From assembly GCA_009777345.1 (NCBI GenBank), contig WRMB01000036.1, positions 1-41,704 of the forward strand: a stretch of 41,704 nt of DNA. Reading direction: 5' to 3'. The position numbers were made by a program, and so were the translations under genes. Positions 1 through 7,849 of the stretch are shown here, piece after piece. The notes under the pieces are model-generated. The model worked only from the letters and a program-made list of their open reading frames with translations. It was not told the origin of the DNA and ran no database searches. The number at the start of each line of letters is the position of its first letter. Positions within the stretch are counted from its first letter, which is position 1. The DNA comes from Micrococcales bacterium (lineage in GTDB: Bacteria; Actinomycetota; Actinomycetes; Actinomycetales; Cellulomonadaceae).

Positions 1-52
1 GTGCGAGCGTTGGGCTTGCAAGCCCAACGCTCGCACGGGAGCCCATCCCTCA
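1..52. repeat. Palindromic repeat, left part cut off by the window edge
   Basis: Positions 1-36 form a perfect loop-free palindrome containing GAGCGTTGGGCTT. It is followed at 37-52 by GGGAGCCCATCCCTCA, the right outer arm of a longer hairpin whose left outer arm would lie before position 1. The sequence belongs to the same family as the elements at 38350-38421 and 39403-39468. The outer arm overlaps the tsaD stop codon at 50-52. It may act as a terminator for tsaD, but no T-run follows. Confidence 0.8.
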
Positions 53-1102
53 GGCGGTTGCTGCCGCCTGGACGGTATGGGTGAGCGGCAGCGTGGAGTC
101 CACGCCGAAGTCCGGCGGGCTGGGCGGCAGGTCCCGGGCCACGACGGCCGCGCCCAGGGCGGCGATCATCGCCCCGTTGTCGGTGCACAGCCGGATCGGC
201 GGTATCCGCAGCTCGATACCGGCCTGGGCGCAGCGCTCGGCGGCCAGGTCGCGCAGCTGGGAGTTGGCCGAGAACCCACCGCCGACCACCAGGGTGCCAA
301 CGTCGTGGGCCTGGCAGGCGGCGACAGCCTTGGCGGTGAGCACGTCGGCCACCGCGGCGGAGAACGACGCGGCGACATCGGCCAGCGGAAGCGGCTGCCC
401 GGCGTCCTGCCGGGCCTCGACCCACCGGGCGACGGCCGTCTTCAGCCCGGAGAACGAGAAGTTGAAGGCGTGCTCAGCCTGGTCCTTGGGGGCGGTCAGG
501 CCGCGCGGGAACCGGATGGCCTCCCGGTTGCCCTCACGGGCCAGCCGGTCGATGTGCGGGCCGCCCGGGTAGGGCAGGCCGAGCAGCCGACCCACCTTGT
601 CGAACGCCTCGCCGGGGGCGTCGTCCAGCGTCGAGCCCAGCTCGGTGACCCGCACCGTGTCGTCCACCAGCAGCAACGAGGCGTGCCCGCCGGAGACCAC
701 CAGGGCCAGCACCCGGTCGTCGAACGGCCCGTGCACCAGGGTGTCCACCACGGCGTGCGCGATGATGTGGTTCACCCCGTACAGCGGCCGGTCCAGCGCC
801 AGGGCCAGGGCCTTGGCCGCCGCGGTGCCCACGGTCAGCGGTCCGACCAGGCCCGGACCGGCGGTGACCGCGACGGCGTCCACCTCGGCCAGCGTGACGT
901 CGGCCTGGGCCAGCGCCCGGTCCAGCGTCGGGACCATCGCCTCCAGATGGGCCCGGGAGGCAATCTCCGGGATGATCCCGCCGAACCGGGCGTGCTCGTC
1001 CACCGACGACGCCAGGGCGTCGCCCAGCAGCCGACCGTCCCGGACCAGCCCGACGCCGGTCTCGTCGCACGACGTCTCGATCCCCAGTACCAGCGCTGCC
1101 AC
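50..1102 (-). CDS. tsaD: tRNA N6-adenosine threonylcarbamoyltransferase TsaD
   Basis: This enzyme transfers the threonylcarbamoyl group from TC-AMP to A37 of ANN-decoding tRNAs, giving t6A, with TsaB and TsaE as partners. The 350-residue protein has the ASKHA fold with the iron/metal-binding HIIAH motif at 112-116, the SGGH loop at 137-140, the GGGFSAN segment at 274-280 and the third metal ligand D308. Length is normal for the family. The start is a GTG at 1100-1102, since [15 protein letters not shown] is the conserved N terminus. It is the last gene of alr-tsaE-tsaB-rimI-tsaD and appears to have its own promoter behind the hairpin at 1149-1218. Confidence 0.97.
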   Translation of the reverse strand: MAALVLGIETSCDETGVGLVRDGRLLGDALASSVDEHARFGGIIPEIASRAHLEAMVPTLDRALAQADVTLAEVDAVAVTAGPGLVGPLTVGTAAAKALALALDRPLYGVNHIIAHAVVDTLVHGPFDDRVLALVVSGGHASLLLVDDTVRVTELGSTLDDAPGEAFDKVGRLLGLPYPGGPHIDRLAREGNREAIRFPRGLTAPKDQAEHAFNFSFSGLKTAVARWVEARQDAGQPLPLADVAASFSAAVADVLTAKAVAACQAHDVGTLVVGGGFSANSQLRDLAAERCAQAGIELRIPPIRLCTDNGAMIAALGAAVVARDLPPSPPDFGVDSTLPLTHTVQAAATA

Positions 1103-1108
1103 CCGCCC

Positions 1109-1114
1109 AGCATA
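1109..1114 (-). promoter_or_regulatory. Probable -10 element of a leaderless tsaD transcript
   Basis: On the minus strand TATGCT lies exactly 6 nt before the GTG start of tsaD. That is the spacing expected if transcription starts at the G of the start codon. No good Shine-Dalgarno sequence or -35 box is evident. The same geometry occurs before glmS, coaA, the ROK gene and the gene at 21576. Confidence 0.5.
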
Positions 1115-1135
1115 GAGACGCCGACGCCCGCGGCG

Positions 1136-1666
1136 TCACCCACCGTTTGTGAGGGACGAAGTTCCGGACGAGGGACGAAGCAATACGTTCGTCCCTCGTC
1201 CGGAACTTCGTCCCTCACCGGGCAGCTCGTCCAGGTCCAGGCGCATGGTCCAGGCGTCGACGCCCTGGTAGTAGCCCCGACGGCGGCCGATGCGGTGGAA
1301 GCCTTCCGAGGTGTATAGGTGGACGGCTGCGGCGTTGTCCACCCGCACCTCCAGGAACACCCGCCTGGCGCCGAGCTCGCGGGCCTGGTCCAGCAGCGCC
1401 CGCAGCAGGATCCGTCCGACCCCGCGGCCCTGCTGGGCGGTCTGGGTGCCGATGGTCATCACGTCGGCGTCGTCGCCGTCGAACCGCAGCCCGGCGTAGC
1501 CGACCAGCGTCCCGTCCACCTCGGCGGCCAGATAGGTCCGCCCGGGCCCGTCCAGCTCTTCGGCCAGCGCCGCCCGCGACCACGCCTGGGACCCGAACAG
1601 CGCCTGCTCCAGCCGCTCGACCACGTCGAGGTCCCCCGGTACCAGCGGCCGGACGGTGAGGCTCAC
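1136..1666 (-). CDS. rimI: Ribosomal protein S18-alanine N-acetyltransferase RimI
   Basis: This GNAT-fold acetyltransferase is expected to acetylate protein N termini (S18 in E. coli). The 176-residue product has the acetyl-CoA loop QGRGVGRILL at 79-88, the conserved LEVR with Glu106 and the N-A-A-A-V-x-L-Y segment near 111-118. The GTG start at 1664-1666 overlaps the tsaB stop (GTGA), indicating translational coupling. The natural domain ends near residue 148. The last roughly 26 residues (G/S/R/T-rich) are encoded by the long inverted repeat at 1149-1218 and look like an acquired tail. Confidence 0.93.
   Translation of the reverse strand: MSLTVRPLVPGDLDVVERLEQALFGSQAWSRAALAEELDGPGRTYLAAEVDGTLVGYAGLRFDGDDADVMTIGTQTAQQGRGVGRILLRALLDQARELGARRVFLEVRVDNAAAVHLYTSEGFHRIGRRRGYYQGVDAWTMRLDLDELPGEGRSSGRGTNVLLRPSSGTSSLTNGG
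1149..1218. repeat. 31-bp perfect inverted repeat with motif-linker-motif arms
   Basis: Arms 1149-1179 and 1188-1218 are perfectly complementary around the 8-nt loop GCAATACG. Each arm holds GAGGGACGAA twice, separated by 9 nt, so the 10-mer or its complement occurs four times. The element lies inside the 3' end of rimI and immediately upstream of the tsaD promoter. It could terminate rimI transcription, though there is no T-tract. Other loci in the window share the architecture with a different sequence. Confidence 0.9.
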
Positions 1667-2448
1667 CGCCCCACCCGCTTGGCCCCGGCCGCGGGCACCG
1701 CGTCGGGACGGCGCAGGTACAGCGGCTCGACGGGCGTCGGTCTGCCATGGGTCCGCAGCGCTGTGGCGACGGTCCACAGCGCCACCGGGTCAGGGTCGAG
1801 CTCGGCCAGTACGGCGTCGGGCTGCTCGTCGCTGGACAGGTCGCCGTCGGGCAGACGCATCGTGCACCACCCAGCAGCGCTGCCTGCGGGGCCGTAGTCA
1901 CCAAGCCGGGACAGGACAGGAGCGGCGCGCCCGGCAAGCACAGCGTCGCGCGTCGGCACATCGCCGGGGTCGGCCACGCCTGGTCCGTCCACCAACCGCA
2001 CCCCCAGCTGCGGGTCGCGGGCATAACGCGCCCAGTACACCTCATGACGTCGGGCGTCGGTGACCACCACCACCTGCTGGGGATAGTCGCTGTCTTCGGT
2101 GCCCTCAAGGTCCGTGGCGACAGCGGAGAACAAGTCGAAGGCCTGCAGCGCTACCGCGCTGAGACTGGGAACCCCGAGCACCGGGATGCCGAGCGCGTGG
2201 CCGAGGGTGCGGGCCGTGACCAGCCCCGCCCGCAGCCCGGTGAACTGCGCCGGACCGGTGCCGACGACGATACCGCTGAGGTCGCGCACGCCCAGCCCGG
2301 CCTGGTCCAGCACCCCGGCGATGCAGGGGGTCAGCTGTTCGGCGTGGCGCCGCGGCTGCGGGTCAGCCACCTGGGCGGCCACCGACCCGTCGTCGGCGAC
2401 GACGGCGACGGCCAGCCCGGCCGAGGTGTCCAGGGAGAGGTACGGCAC
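1663..2448 (-). CDS. tsaB: tRNA threonylcarbamoyladenosine biosynthesis protein TsaB
   Basis: TsaB is the non-catalytic ASKHA-fold partner that dimerises with TsaD in t6A synthesis. The 261-residue protein has the family signature GTGPAQFTGLRAG at 63-75 (usually GPGSFTGLRxG) and the N-terminal strand LSLDTSAG at 4-11. It lacks the HxxxH metal site of TsaD. I start it at the GTG at 2446-2448, because the 32 upstream codons in the open frame do not resemble the family. Its stop overlaps the rimI start by 2 nt (GTGA). Confidence 0.93.
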   Translation of the reverse strand: MPYLSLDTSAGLAVAVVADDGSVAAQVADPQPRRHAEQLTPCIAGVLDQAGLGVRDLSGIVVGTGPAQFTGLRAGLVTARTLGHALGIPVLGVPSLSAVALQAFDLFSAVATDLEGTEDSDYPQQVVVVTDARRHEVYWARYARDPQLGVRLVDGPGVADPGDVPTRDAVLAGRAAPVLSRLGDYGPAGSAAGWCTMRLPDGDLSSDEQPDAVLAELDPDPVALWTVATALRTHGRPTPVEPLYLRRPDAVPAAGAKRVGR

Positions 2449-2555
2449 CCGGTCAGCCTGCCACGTCGACCGCGACGCACTCCAGTCGGTATCCCGGTGC
2501 AGGCCACGGCCCGCGGCGGAACCGACGGTCCCGGCCGGGCTCATAGCCCGGCCGG

Positions 2556-3119
2556 CTACGCGCGTCCGCGGCGGGAGCGGGACTGGCGGCCCCGGGGCGG
2601 CCTCTCTGGCGCCACCTGGGTGGCCCCGGTCCCGGGGAGGACGGGAGCAGCGGTCGTCGCGGCCCCCGACCCGGGACCGGCCGTGGGCACGGGACCCGAC
2701 AACGGGGGCACGGCAGGCACCGGGCTTGACAACGGGGACATAACAGGTACCGGGCTCGACGGCGGCGCGCTCGGCACCGCGCCCGACGGCGGCGGGGCCA
2801 GGGGTGTCGGGGCGGTCGGGGGGCGCGGTCCGGCCGTCGGCAGCGCCCCGGTGACGGGTGAGGCCTGGCCTTCGGGCGTGACCTGGGCCACCGACGACGG
2901 CCGGGTGCCGCGCAGCGCCTGGATGACGACGGCCGCTCCGAGCAGCACTGCACCGGTCGGCACCAGTGCCTCCTGGAGGAACCCGACGGCGATGCTCAGC
3001 GCCCCGCCGAGCCAGCCGTCGGCCAGGTCGTACAGGGTGGGGGCGAAACCGACCAGCGCGGCTCCGGCGACCCAGAGCACCACGGCAGCCCAGAGGCAGC
3101 GACGTGCGGTCGGGTGCAT
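2556..3119 (-). CDS. Small membrane protein with proline-rich cytoplasmic or extracellular tail
   Basis: I do not recognise this 187-residue protein. It starts with ATG 6 nt after GGAG. Two hydrophobic segments are visible, about residues 8-28 and 39-66, followed by a roughly 115-residue tail rich in Pro, Ser, Ala and Thr. The tail contains a decapeptide repeat of the form SPVPxxxPLS and ends in a basic RQSRSRRGRA stretch. The tail is encoded by degenerate 30-nt tandem repeats. The gene sits between tsaE (39-nt gap) and tsaB (107-nt gap) in the t6A operon, where these two are usually adjacent. That suggests a lineage-specific insertion. A role in t6A synthesis is not implied. Confidence 0.7.
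   Translation of the reverse strand: MHPTARRCLWAAVVLWVAGAALVGFAPTLYDLADGWLGGALSIAVGFLQEALVPTGAVLLGAAVVIQALRGTRPSSVAQVTPEGQASPVTGALPTAGPRPPTAPTPLAPPPSGAVPSAPPSSPVPVMSPLSSPVPAVPPLSGPVPTAGPGSGAATTAAPVLPGTGATQVAPERPPRGRQSRSRRGRA
2668..2787. repeat. Degenerate 30-nt tandem repeats inside the membrane protein gene
   Basis: Units 2698-2727 and 2728-2757 both begin GACAACGGGG and share an ACCGGGCT segment. Flanking units at 2668-2697 and 2758-2787 are more diverged. Thirty nucleotides keep the reading frame and encode the SPVP-type decapeptide repeat. Confidence 0.65.
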
Positions 3120-3158
3120 GTACGTCTCCGGTCTGCTCGCTGTCCTGACCGCCCGACC

Positions 3159-3716
3159 TTAGCCGATCGCGCCCGGGTATTCACCGGACCCACCCGGCAG
3201 CTCGACCCCGGACCAGCGGGACCCGATACCGCGCACTGTGATCACCCGTGGTCCGGCGGCCGCGTCCAGGGCGTCGTCAGCCCAGTCGTCGGCACCGGCA
3301 CTGCCGCGCGGACGTTCGAGGTTCACCTCCAGCCGATCGTCGGTGAGCGCCTCCACCCAGCCGGCCCCCCACTCCACCACCGTGACCGACGAGTCCAACG
3401 AGGCGTCCAGGTCCAGCGCCTCCAGCTCGGTGCTGACGTCCAGCCCACCGTCGGGCGAGCCCAGCCGGTAGGCGTCCACGTGCACCAGGGCCGGTCCCCC
3501 GGTCAGCGACGGCTGCAGCCGGGCGATGGTGAACGTCGGCGAGACCACCGGTCCGCGCACCCCCAGCCCGGCACCGACACCCTGGGTCAGCGTGGTCTTG
3601 CCCGCCCCCAGACCACCGGTCAGCACCACAAGATCCCCGGCCCGCAGCACCCCGGCCAGCGCCGCCCCGTAGGCCCGGGTGGCGTCGGCGTCGCCCGCCA
3701 CAACCCGCACCGTCAT
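3159..3716 (-). CDS. tsaE: tRNA threonylcarbamoyladenosine biosynthesis ATPase TsaE
   Basis: TsaE is the P-loop ATPase that drives cycles of the TsaB-TsaD complex. The 185-residue protein has the Walker A motif GGLGAGKTT at 34-42, the SPTFTI strand near 59, a HVDAYRL segment and the VEWGAGW motif. The family core is about 150 residues; the extra length is a C-terminal D/G-rich tail. The ATG start is at 3716. The gene follows alr across a 103-nt gap containing the hairpin at 3746-3810. Confidence 0.94.
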   Translation of the reverse strand: MTVRVVAGDADATRAYGAALAGVLRAGDLVVLTGGLGAGKTTLTQGVGAGLGVRGPVVSPTFTIARLQPSLTGGPALVHVDAYRLGSPDGGLDVSTELEALDLDASLDSSVTVVEWGAGWVEALTDDRLEVNLERPRGSAGADDWADDALDAAAGPRVITVRGIGSRWSGVELPGGSGEYPGAIG

Positions 3717-3745
3717 GGCTGACCCGCCTCTCCCGCTGACCCGGC

Positions 3746-3810
3746 GATTCGAGACTTCTGTCGCGGATTCGAGAGTTTAACTCTCGAATCCGCGACAGAA
3801 GTCTCGAATC
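3746..3810. repeat. 32-bp perfect inverted repeat between alr and tsaE
   Basis: Arms 3746-3777 and 3779-3810 match perfectly around a single central T. Each arm contains GATTCGAGACTT and GATTCGAGAGTT separated by CTGTCGCG, which is the motif-linker-motif design seen elsewhere in this window. It starts 9 nt after the alr stop codon. It may act as a terminator or mRNA-stabilising hairpin, but no T-run follows on either strand. Confidence 0.9.
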
Positions 3811-3819
3811 CGCAGCCGG

Positions 3820-4971
3820 TCACACGTACTCCCTGGGTACCTGGGCACCCAGCCGGGTGACGATCTCGTAGGAGATAGTGCCGCAGGTCTGGGCCCAGTC
3901 TTCCGCGGTGGGTTCGGCGTCGGCGCCGGGGCCGAACACCGTCACCAGGTCGCCGGGCACGTCGGTGGCGGCGGGGCCGAGGTCGAGGACGAACTGGTCC
4001 ATGCACACCCGCCCAGCCACGGCCAGCCGTCGCCCGCCGACCTGGACCGGGCCGCCCGGCCGCTGGTTGGTCCCCGAGGCGTGCCGGGGGATCCCGTCGG
4101 CGTAGCCCAGCGGGACGATGCCGACGGTCGTGTCCTGGGTGGTGACGTACTGGTGGGCGTACGACAGGCCCTGCCCGGCGGGCACGAGCTTGACCGTGGC
4201 CAGGTGGGCCTGGAGCGTCATCGCCGGGACCAGCCCGAGCTGAGCCGAGGTGGCCTGGTCGGGGATCGGCGACAGCCCGTACACGGCCAGGCCGGGCCGG
4301 ACCAGGTCGTAGTGCACCGACGGCCAGCGCAGCACCGCCGCCGAGTTCGCCAGGTGCCGCACCTCCAGCCGGGCCCCGGCCCGTTCGGTCGCGGCCACGG
4401 TCTGCTCGAACACCCCGGCCTGAGCCCGGACCGTCGGATGGTCCGGTGTATCGGCGAACGCCAGGTGCGACCAGATCCCGACCACGACCACCGCCCCGTC
4501 GGCCTGGGCCCGCATCAGCGCCGGCAGCAGGTCGTCCAGCTGCGGCCCGGTCAGCCCGTTGCGGCCCAGCCCGGTGTCGACCTTCAGGTGCACCCGGGCG
4601 GTCCGGCCGGTGGCCCGCGCCGCGGCCACCACCCCGTCCAACGCCCACGGCGCGGCCAGGGACACGTCCACGTCGGCCACCAGCAGATCGGCCAGCGGCG
4701 CCCCCGGTGCGTACAGCCAGGTCAGCACCCGCGGTTCGACGATCCCCGCCGTCCGCAGCGCCAGCGCCTCGCCGGTCTGCGCCACCCCCAGCCACGTCGC
4801 CCCCCCGGCCAGCGCCGCCCGGGCCGACGGCAGCAGCCCGTGCCCATAGGCATCAGCCTTGACCACCGCCATCACCTGCGCCGACCCAGCCGCCCGAGCC
4901 AACGTCCGGACGTTACCGCTGATCGCGGCGGTATCGACGACCGCCCGAGCGGGGTACCACGCACCAGTCAC
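3820..4971 (-). CDS. alr: Alanine racemase
   Basis: This PLP-dependent enzyme interconverts L- and D-alanine for peptidoglycan. The 383-residue protein has the PLP lysine in VVKADAYGHG (Lys38), the catalytic tyrosine in GLSYAHQY (Tyr271), the YADGIPR strand at 290-296 and the CMDQ motif at 323-326. I place the start at the GTG at 4969-4971, preceded by GGGAG about 9 nt away. The longer open frame runs into the divergent abiEi gene and adds no conserved residues. alr heads the t6A operon. Confidence 0.95.
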   Translation of the reverse strand: MTGAWYPARAVVDTAAISGNVRTLARAAGSAQVMAVVKADAYGHGLLPSARAALAGGATWLGVAQTGEALALRTAGIVEPRVLTWLYAPGAPLADLLVADVDVSLAAPWALDGVVAAARATGRTARVHLKVDTGLGRNGLTGPQLDDLLPALMRAQADGAVVVVGIWSHLAFADTPDHPTVRAQAGVFEQTVAATERAGARLEVRHLANSAAVLRWPSVHYDLVRPGLAVYGLSPIPDQATSAQLGLVPAMTLQAHLATVKLVPAGQGLSYAHQYVTTQDTTVGIVPLGYADGIPRHASGTNQRPGGPVQVGGRRLAVAGRVCMDQFVLDLGPAATDVPGDLVTVFGPGADAEPTAEDWAQTCGTISYEIVTRLGAQVPREYV

Positions 4972-5026
4972 CGCACCAGTCTCCCATCTGCTGCCCAGTC
5001 GGCCCGCGGCGGCCCACCCCTCAACA

Positions 5027-5070
5027 TTGCGTAACCTCACGATTTTCGTGATGATATGCATTATGGAGGG
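5027..5070 (+). promoter_or_regulatory. abiEi promoter region with inverted-repeat operator candidate and SD
   Basis: TTGCGT (5027-5032) and ATGATA (5051-5056) are plausible -35/-10 boxes in a short AT-rich island. Between them lies TCACGA-TTT-TCGTGA at 5037-5051, a 6-bp inverted repeat placed like an operator. AbiEi antitoxins are known to autoregulate by binding inverted repeats in their promoters. GGAGGG at 5065-5070 is a good Shine-Dalgarno 7 nt before a TTG at 5078. Function is inferred from position. Confidence 0.5.
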
Positions 5071-5077
5071 ACACCAG

Positions 5078-5881
5078 TTGCAGGCCCGCCCGTCAATCCG
5101 CGCGCCGCTGGCGGCAGACTGGGCCCTGTCCCACGGCATCTCGGCGCTGACGACGGCCGAGATCGCCGAACTGTTGGGGGTGCCTGCCGCTCAGGTATCG
5201 CAGCGGCTGGCCGAACCGGTACGACGCACAGAGTGGGTGACTCCGGCGCGGGGACTGTGGGTGCCGGTCCCGCCCCAGTATCGGGGGTGGGGCGGGCCAC
5301 CGCCGCTGGAGGTGGTGGCCGACCTGGCACGGTTCTGCGAGGTGGACTACTACGTCGGCTGGTTGTCCGCAGCGGCGGTGTACGGGGCGGGCCACCAGGC
5401 GGCACAGGTGACGCAGGTGGCGGTCTCGCGGGCGGTCCGGACGCGGACCGTGGGACGGGCCCGTCTGACGTTCCATGTCCGTGCCCGTGCCACCGCCGGT
5501 CCAGTGCGGCCCCACACAGTACGCACCGGACCAGTACGAGTAGCAACCCCCGAGCTGACCGTGCTGGACCTGACCACCGACATCCTGGCCGGAGGAGGCC
5601 TGGACAACGTCGCGACCGTCGTCGTCGAGCTGGCCGACGACCCAGGTCTGGACCTGTCCACGCTGGCAGCGCTGGCCGAGACCTTCCCAGTCGCCGCGGT
5701 CCGCCGGGTCGGCTGGATCCTGGAGCAGCACACGGACGTCAGCGGGCTGGACGTCCTGAGCCGTGTCGGTGGTCGCGGCTACGCTCGCCCGTCGAGGCTG
5801 AGCCCGCACGCACCCGACGTCGGGCCGGTCGACCAGCGCTGGCAGGTTCGGGTGAACAGGACGGTCGAGGTAGAAGCATGA
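5078..5881 (+). CDS. abiEi: Type IV toxin-antitoxin AbiEi family antitoxin
   Basis: The 267-residue protein resembles AbiEi antitoxins, which repress their own promoter and neutralise the AbiEii nucleotidyltransferase. Residues 14-50 form a predicted winged helix-turn-helix (TTAEIAELLGVPAAQVSQRL). Residues 91-107 (YYVGWLSAAAVYGAGHQ) are the hallmark of the family's second domain, and the C terminus RWQVRVNRTVEVEA looks complete. I choose the TTG at 5078 because GGAGGG lies 7 nt upstream. ATGs at 5051 and 5063 are in frame but lie in the promoter or SD. The stop overlaps the next ORF as ATGA. The gene interrupts nnrE/D and alr, often neighbours in actinomycetes. Confidence 0.88.
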   Translation: MQARPSIRAPLAADWALSHGISALTTAEIAELLGVPAAQVSQRLAEPVRRTEWVTPARGLWVPVPPQYRGWGGPPPLEVVADLARFCEVDYYVGWLSAAAVYGAGHQAAQVTQVAVSRAVRTRTVGRARLTFHVRARATAGPVRPHTVRTGPVRVATPELTVLDLTTDILAGGGLDNVATVVVELADDPGLDLSTLAALAETFPVAAVRRVGWILEQHTDVSGLDVLSRVGGRGYARPSRLSPHAPDVGPVDQRWQVRVNRTVEVEA

Positions 5882-6042
5882 TCGAGGCGCAGGCCATAGC
5901 CCACTGGGGTCGCACCCACCCGTGGCCGGCTGCCGAGCAGGTCGAGCAAGACCTGCTGCTGTCCCGGGCGATCTGCACCCTGGCCGACGACCCGTACCTG
6001 GGTACCGAGCTGGTCTTGACCAGGGAACAGGCAAGACAATAG
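5878..6042 (+). pseudogene. abiEii: Truncated AbiEii nucleotidyltransferase toxin (N-terminal stump)
   Basis: The 54-residue ORF starts with ATG overlapping the abiEi stop (ATGA), as expected for an intact abiE operon. Its beginning, MIEAQAIAHWGRTHPWP and EQVEQDLLLSRAI, matches the conserved N terminus of AbiEii toxins, including the DDPYLGTELV segment. The frame then stops at TAG 6040-6042, just before the region that should carry the GS...D nucleotidyltransferase motif. I see no later catalytic motif in 6043-6201. The catalytic domain is missing, so toxin activity is very unlikely. The antitoxin gene upstream is intact. Confidence 0.8.
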
Positions 6043-6201
6043 GAGCCCATTGTCCTCTGTCCTCTTGTCCTCCGACGCTCGGTGTCACCGTCATGGTCCT
6101 GCTGGTGGTGAAGGTGCTGGCGTTCCCGTGGTCCCCACCCTGGGCCTTCTCGACCTTCGACAGGATCGGCAGCACCACGGGTGAGCGGCGACGCCGGCGG
6201 G

Positions 6202-7776
6202 TCACATGGCGAGCAGGTCGGCTACCACTGCCGGGACGGCCGCCGCGACCGCCGCGGCGCTGACCGGTCCGCCGGGGTTGGCCCGGTGAGCGGCCCGGCC
6301 GTGCACCAGGGCCGCGGCGGCGGCCAGGGCGGCCGGCAGGTCGGGGTTGTCGGTGATCCGCGGGGCGCACCCGACGAGCAGGGCACCGAGGATGCCGGTG
6401 AGCACGTCCCCGGCACCGGCGGTGGCCAGCCAGGCGGGCGCGTCGGCCTGCGCGAAGACGACACCGGGACCGACGACGACGGTAGTCGGGCCTTTGAGCA
6501 GGACGGTCGCCCCGGTGGCCTGGTGCACGGCGCGCGCGGCCGCCAGCGGGGCGGCCTCGACCTGTGCCCGGGTCGTCCCAGCGCCTGCGGCGGGGTCCTG
6601 GGCAGCGGCACCCGGCGTGGTCAGGCCCAGCGCCGTGAGCAGGTCGGCCAGCTCCCCGGCGTGCGGGGTGAGCACGACGTGCGGCCCCAGGTCTTCGACA
6701 CCGACCAGCGCACCGGCGTCCAGCACCGCCGGGATCCCGGACCGGGCGGCGGCCAGCACAGCGGCCAGGTCGTCCCGGCGGGCCGGGTCGGCCGGGTCGA
6801 CCCCGGACCCGGCCGCCCACGCCTGGACCCGTCCGGTGCCGACCACCACCTCGGGCCGGGCGGCCAGCACAGCCGCGGCCAGCGGTCCGGCGTCGTCGTG
6901 CTCGTCGACGAACCGGACCATGCCCACGCCCGCGGCCACCGCCCCGGCGGCGGCCAGCACCGCCGCCCCCGGGTAGCGGGCGGTCCCGGCGACCAGCCCC
7001 AGCACTCCCCGGGTGTACTTGTGCGCTGCTGTGGTCGGCACCGGCCACAGCCGTGCGATGTCGGCGTCGAGCAGCTGTCGTACCGCGGGCACGGCACGGG
7101 TGAAGTCCAGCCCGATCTCGACCAGCTCGACCCGTCCTGCCACCCGGTCCCCCGGCGGCAGCAGGAGGCCCGGTTTCGTCGCACCGAACGTCACCGTCAG
7201 GTCCGCCCGCAGCACCGTCCCGCGGACCGCCCCGTCGTCCACCCCCATCCCCGACGGTACGTCCACCGCAACCACGACCGGTCGTGCTCGCCGAGCCGGA
7301 ACAGCTGAGGCACCGGCCCAGCCCAGGCGCAGGGCGTCCAGCAGCCGCCCCGCCTGGCCCCGGACCCCCGTCCCGTCGCCCCCGATCCCGACCAGCGCAT
7401 CGAGCACCAGGTCCGCCCCACCGACCAGGTCGACCACGCTGCCGACCCCCACCTCCTCCAACGCCAGCACGTTCACCCCCGCTGCCTCTGCCACAGCCAA
7501 CCCGCCCGGATGGGTCTTGGCCGTGGTCGTCACGACGCTCGCCGCCACCCCTCGCCGGGCCAGCACCGCGGCGGCGTGCAACCCGTCACCGCCGTTGTTA
7601 CCCGCCCCGACGAGCACCACCACCCGCGCACCACGCGTCGTGCCGCGCACCGCACGCAGCTCGGCCAGGACCTTGGTAGCCAGCGCGAACGCGGCATGCT
7701 CCATCAGCGGTGCACCCGCGGCCAGCAGCGGTGCCTCCGCCGCCCGGACGTCGTCGGCTGAGTATGCGACCTGCAT
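6202..7776 (-). CDS. nnr: Bifunctional NAD(P)HX epimerase / ADP-dependent NAD(P)HX dehydratase
   Basis: The 524-residue protein repairs hydrated NADH and NADPH. The N-terminal YjeF_N epimerase domain (about 1-220) has the GNNGGDG motif at 59-65 and DVPSGMGVD near 178. The C-terminal carbohydrate-kinase-like dehydratase domain (about 240-520) has HKYTRGVLGLVAG, VLTPHAGE and the GAGDVLTG anion-hole motif. Both halves look complete. The ATG start MQVAYSADDVRAAE matches the family. Its neighbours acpS and alr are typical, although accessory genes have been inserted on both sides. Confidence 0.95.
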   Translation of the reverse strand: MQVAYSADDVRAAEAPLLAAGAPLMEHAAFALATKVLAELRAVRGTTRGARVVVLVGAGNNGGDGLHAAAVLARRGVAASVVTTTAKTHPGGLAVAEAAGVNVLALEEVGVGSVVDLVGGADLVLDALVGIGGDGTGVRGQAGRLLDALRLGWAGASAVPARRARPVVVAVDVPSGMGVDDGAVRGTVLRADLTVTFGATKPGLLLPPGDRVAGRVELVEIGLDFTRAVPAVRQLLDADIARLWPVPTTAAHKYTRGVLGLVAGTARYPGAAVLAAAGAVAAGVGMVRFVDEHDDAGPLAAAVLAARPEVVVGTGRVQAWAAGSGVDPADPARRDDLAAVLAAARSGIPAVLDAGALVGVEDLGPHVVLTPHAGELADLLTALGLTTPGAAAQDPAAGAGTTRAQVEAAPLAAARAVHQATGATVLLKGPTTVVVGPGVVFAQADAPAWLATAGAGDVLTGILGALLVGCAPRITDNPDLPAALAAAAALVHGRAAHRANPGGPVSAAAVAAAVPAVVADLLAM

Positions 7777-7849
7777 CCCCCCATCTTGCCCCGTCGTCCG
7801 GGACCACAGCGCGACGACGATCCCACCGGTGGCGCGGCCCAGAACAGCG

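Noticed and set aside
5078..6042. Complete AbiE type IV toxin-antitoxin system
   Set aside because: The toxin ORF stops after 54 residues, before the nucleotidyltransferase motif.
5093..7048. 651-codon minus-strand frame
   Set aside because: It is antisense to abiEi and out of frame with nnr, with Arg/Gly/Pro-rich shadow composition and no domain.
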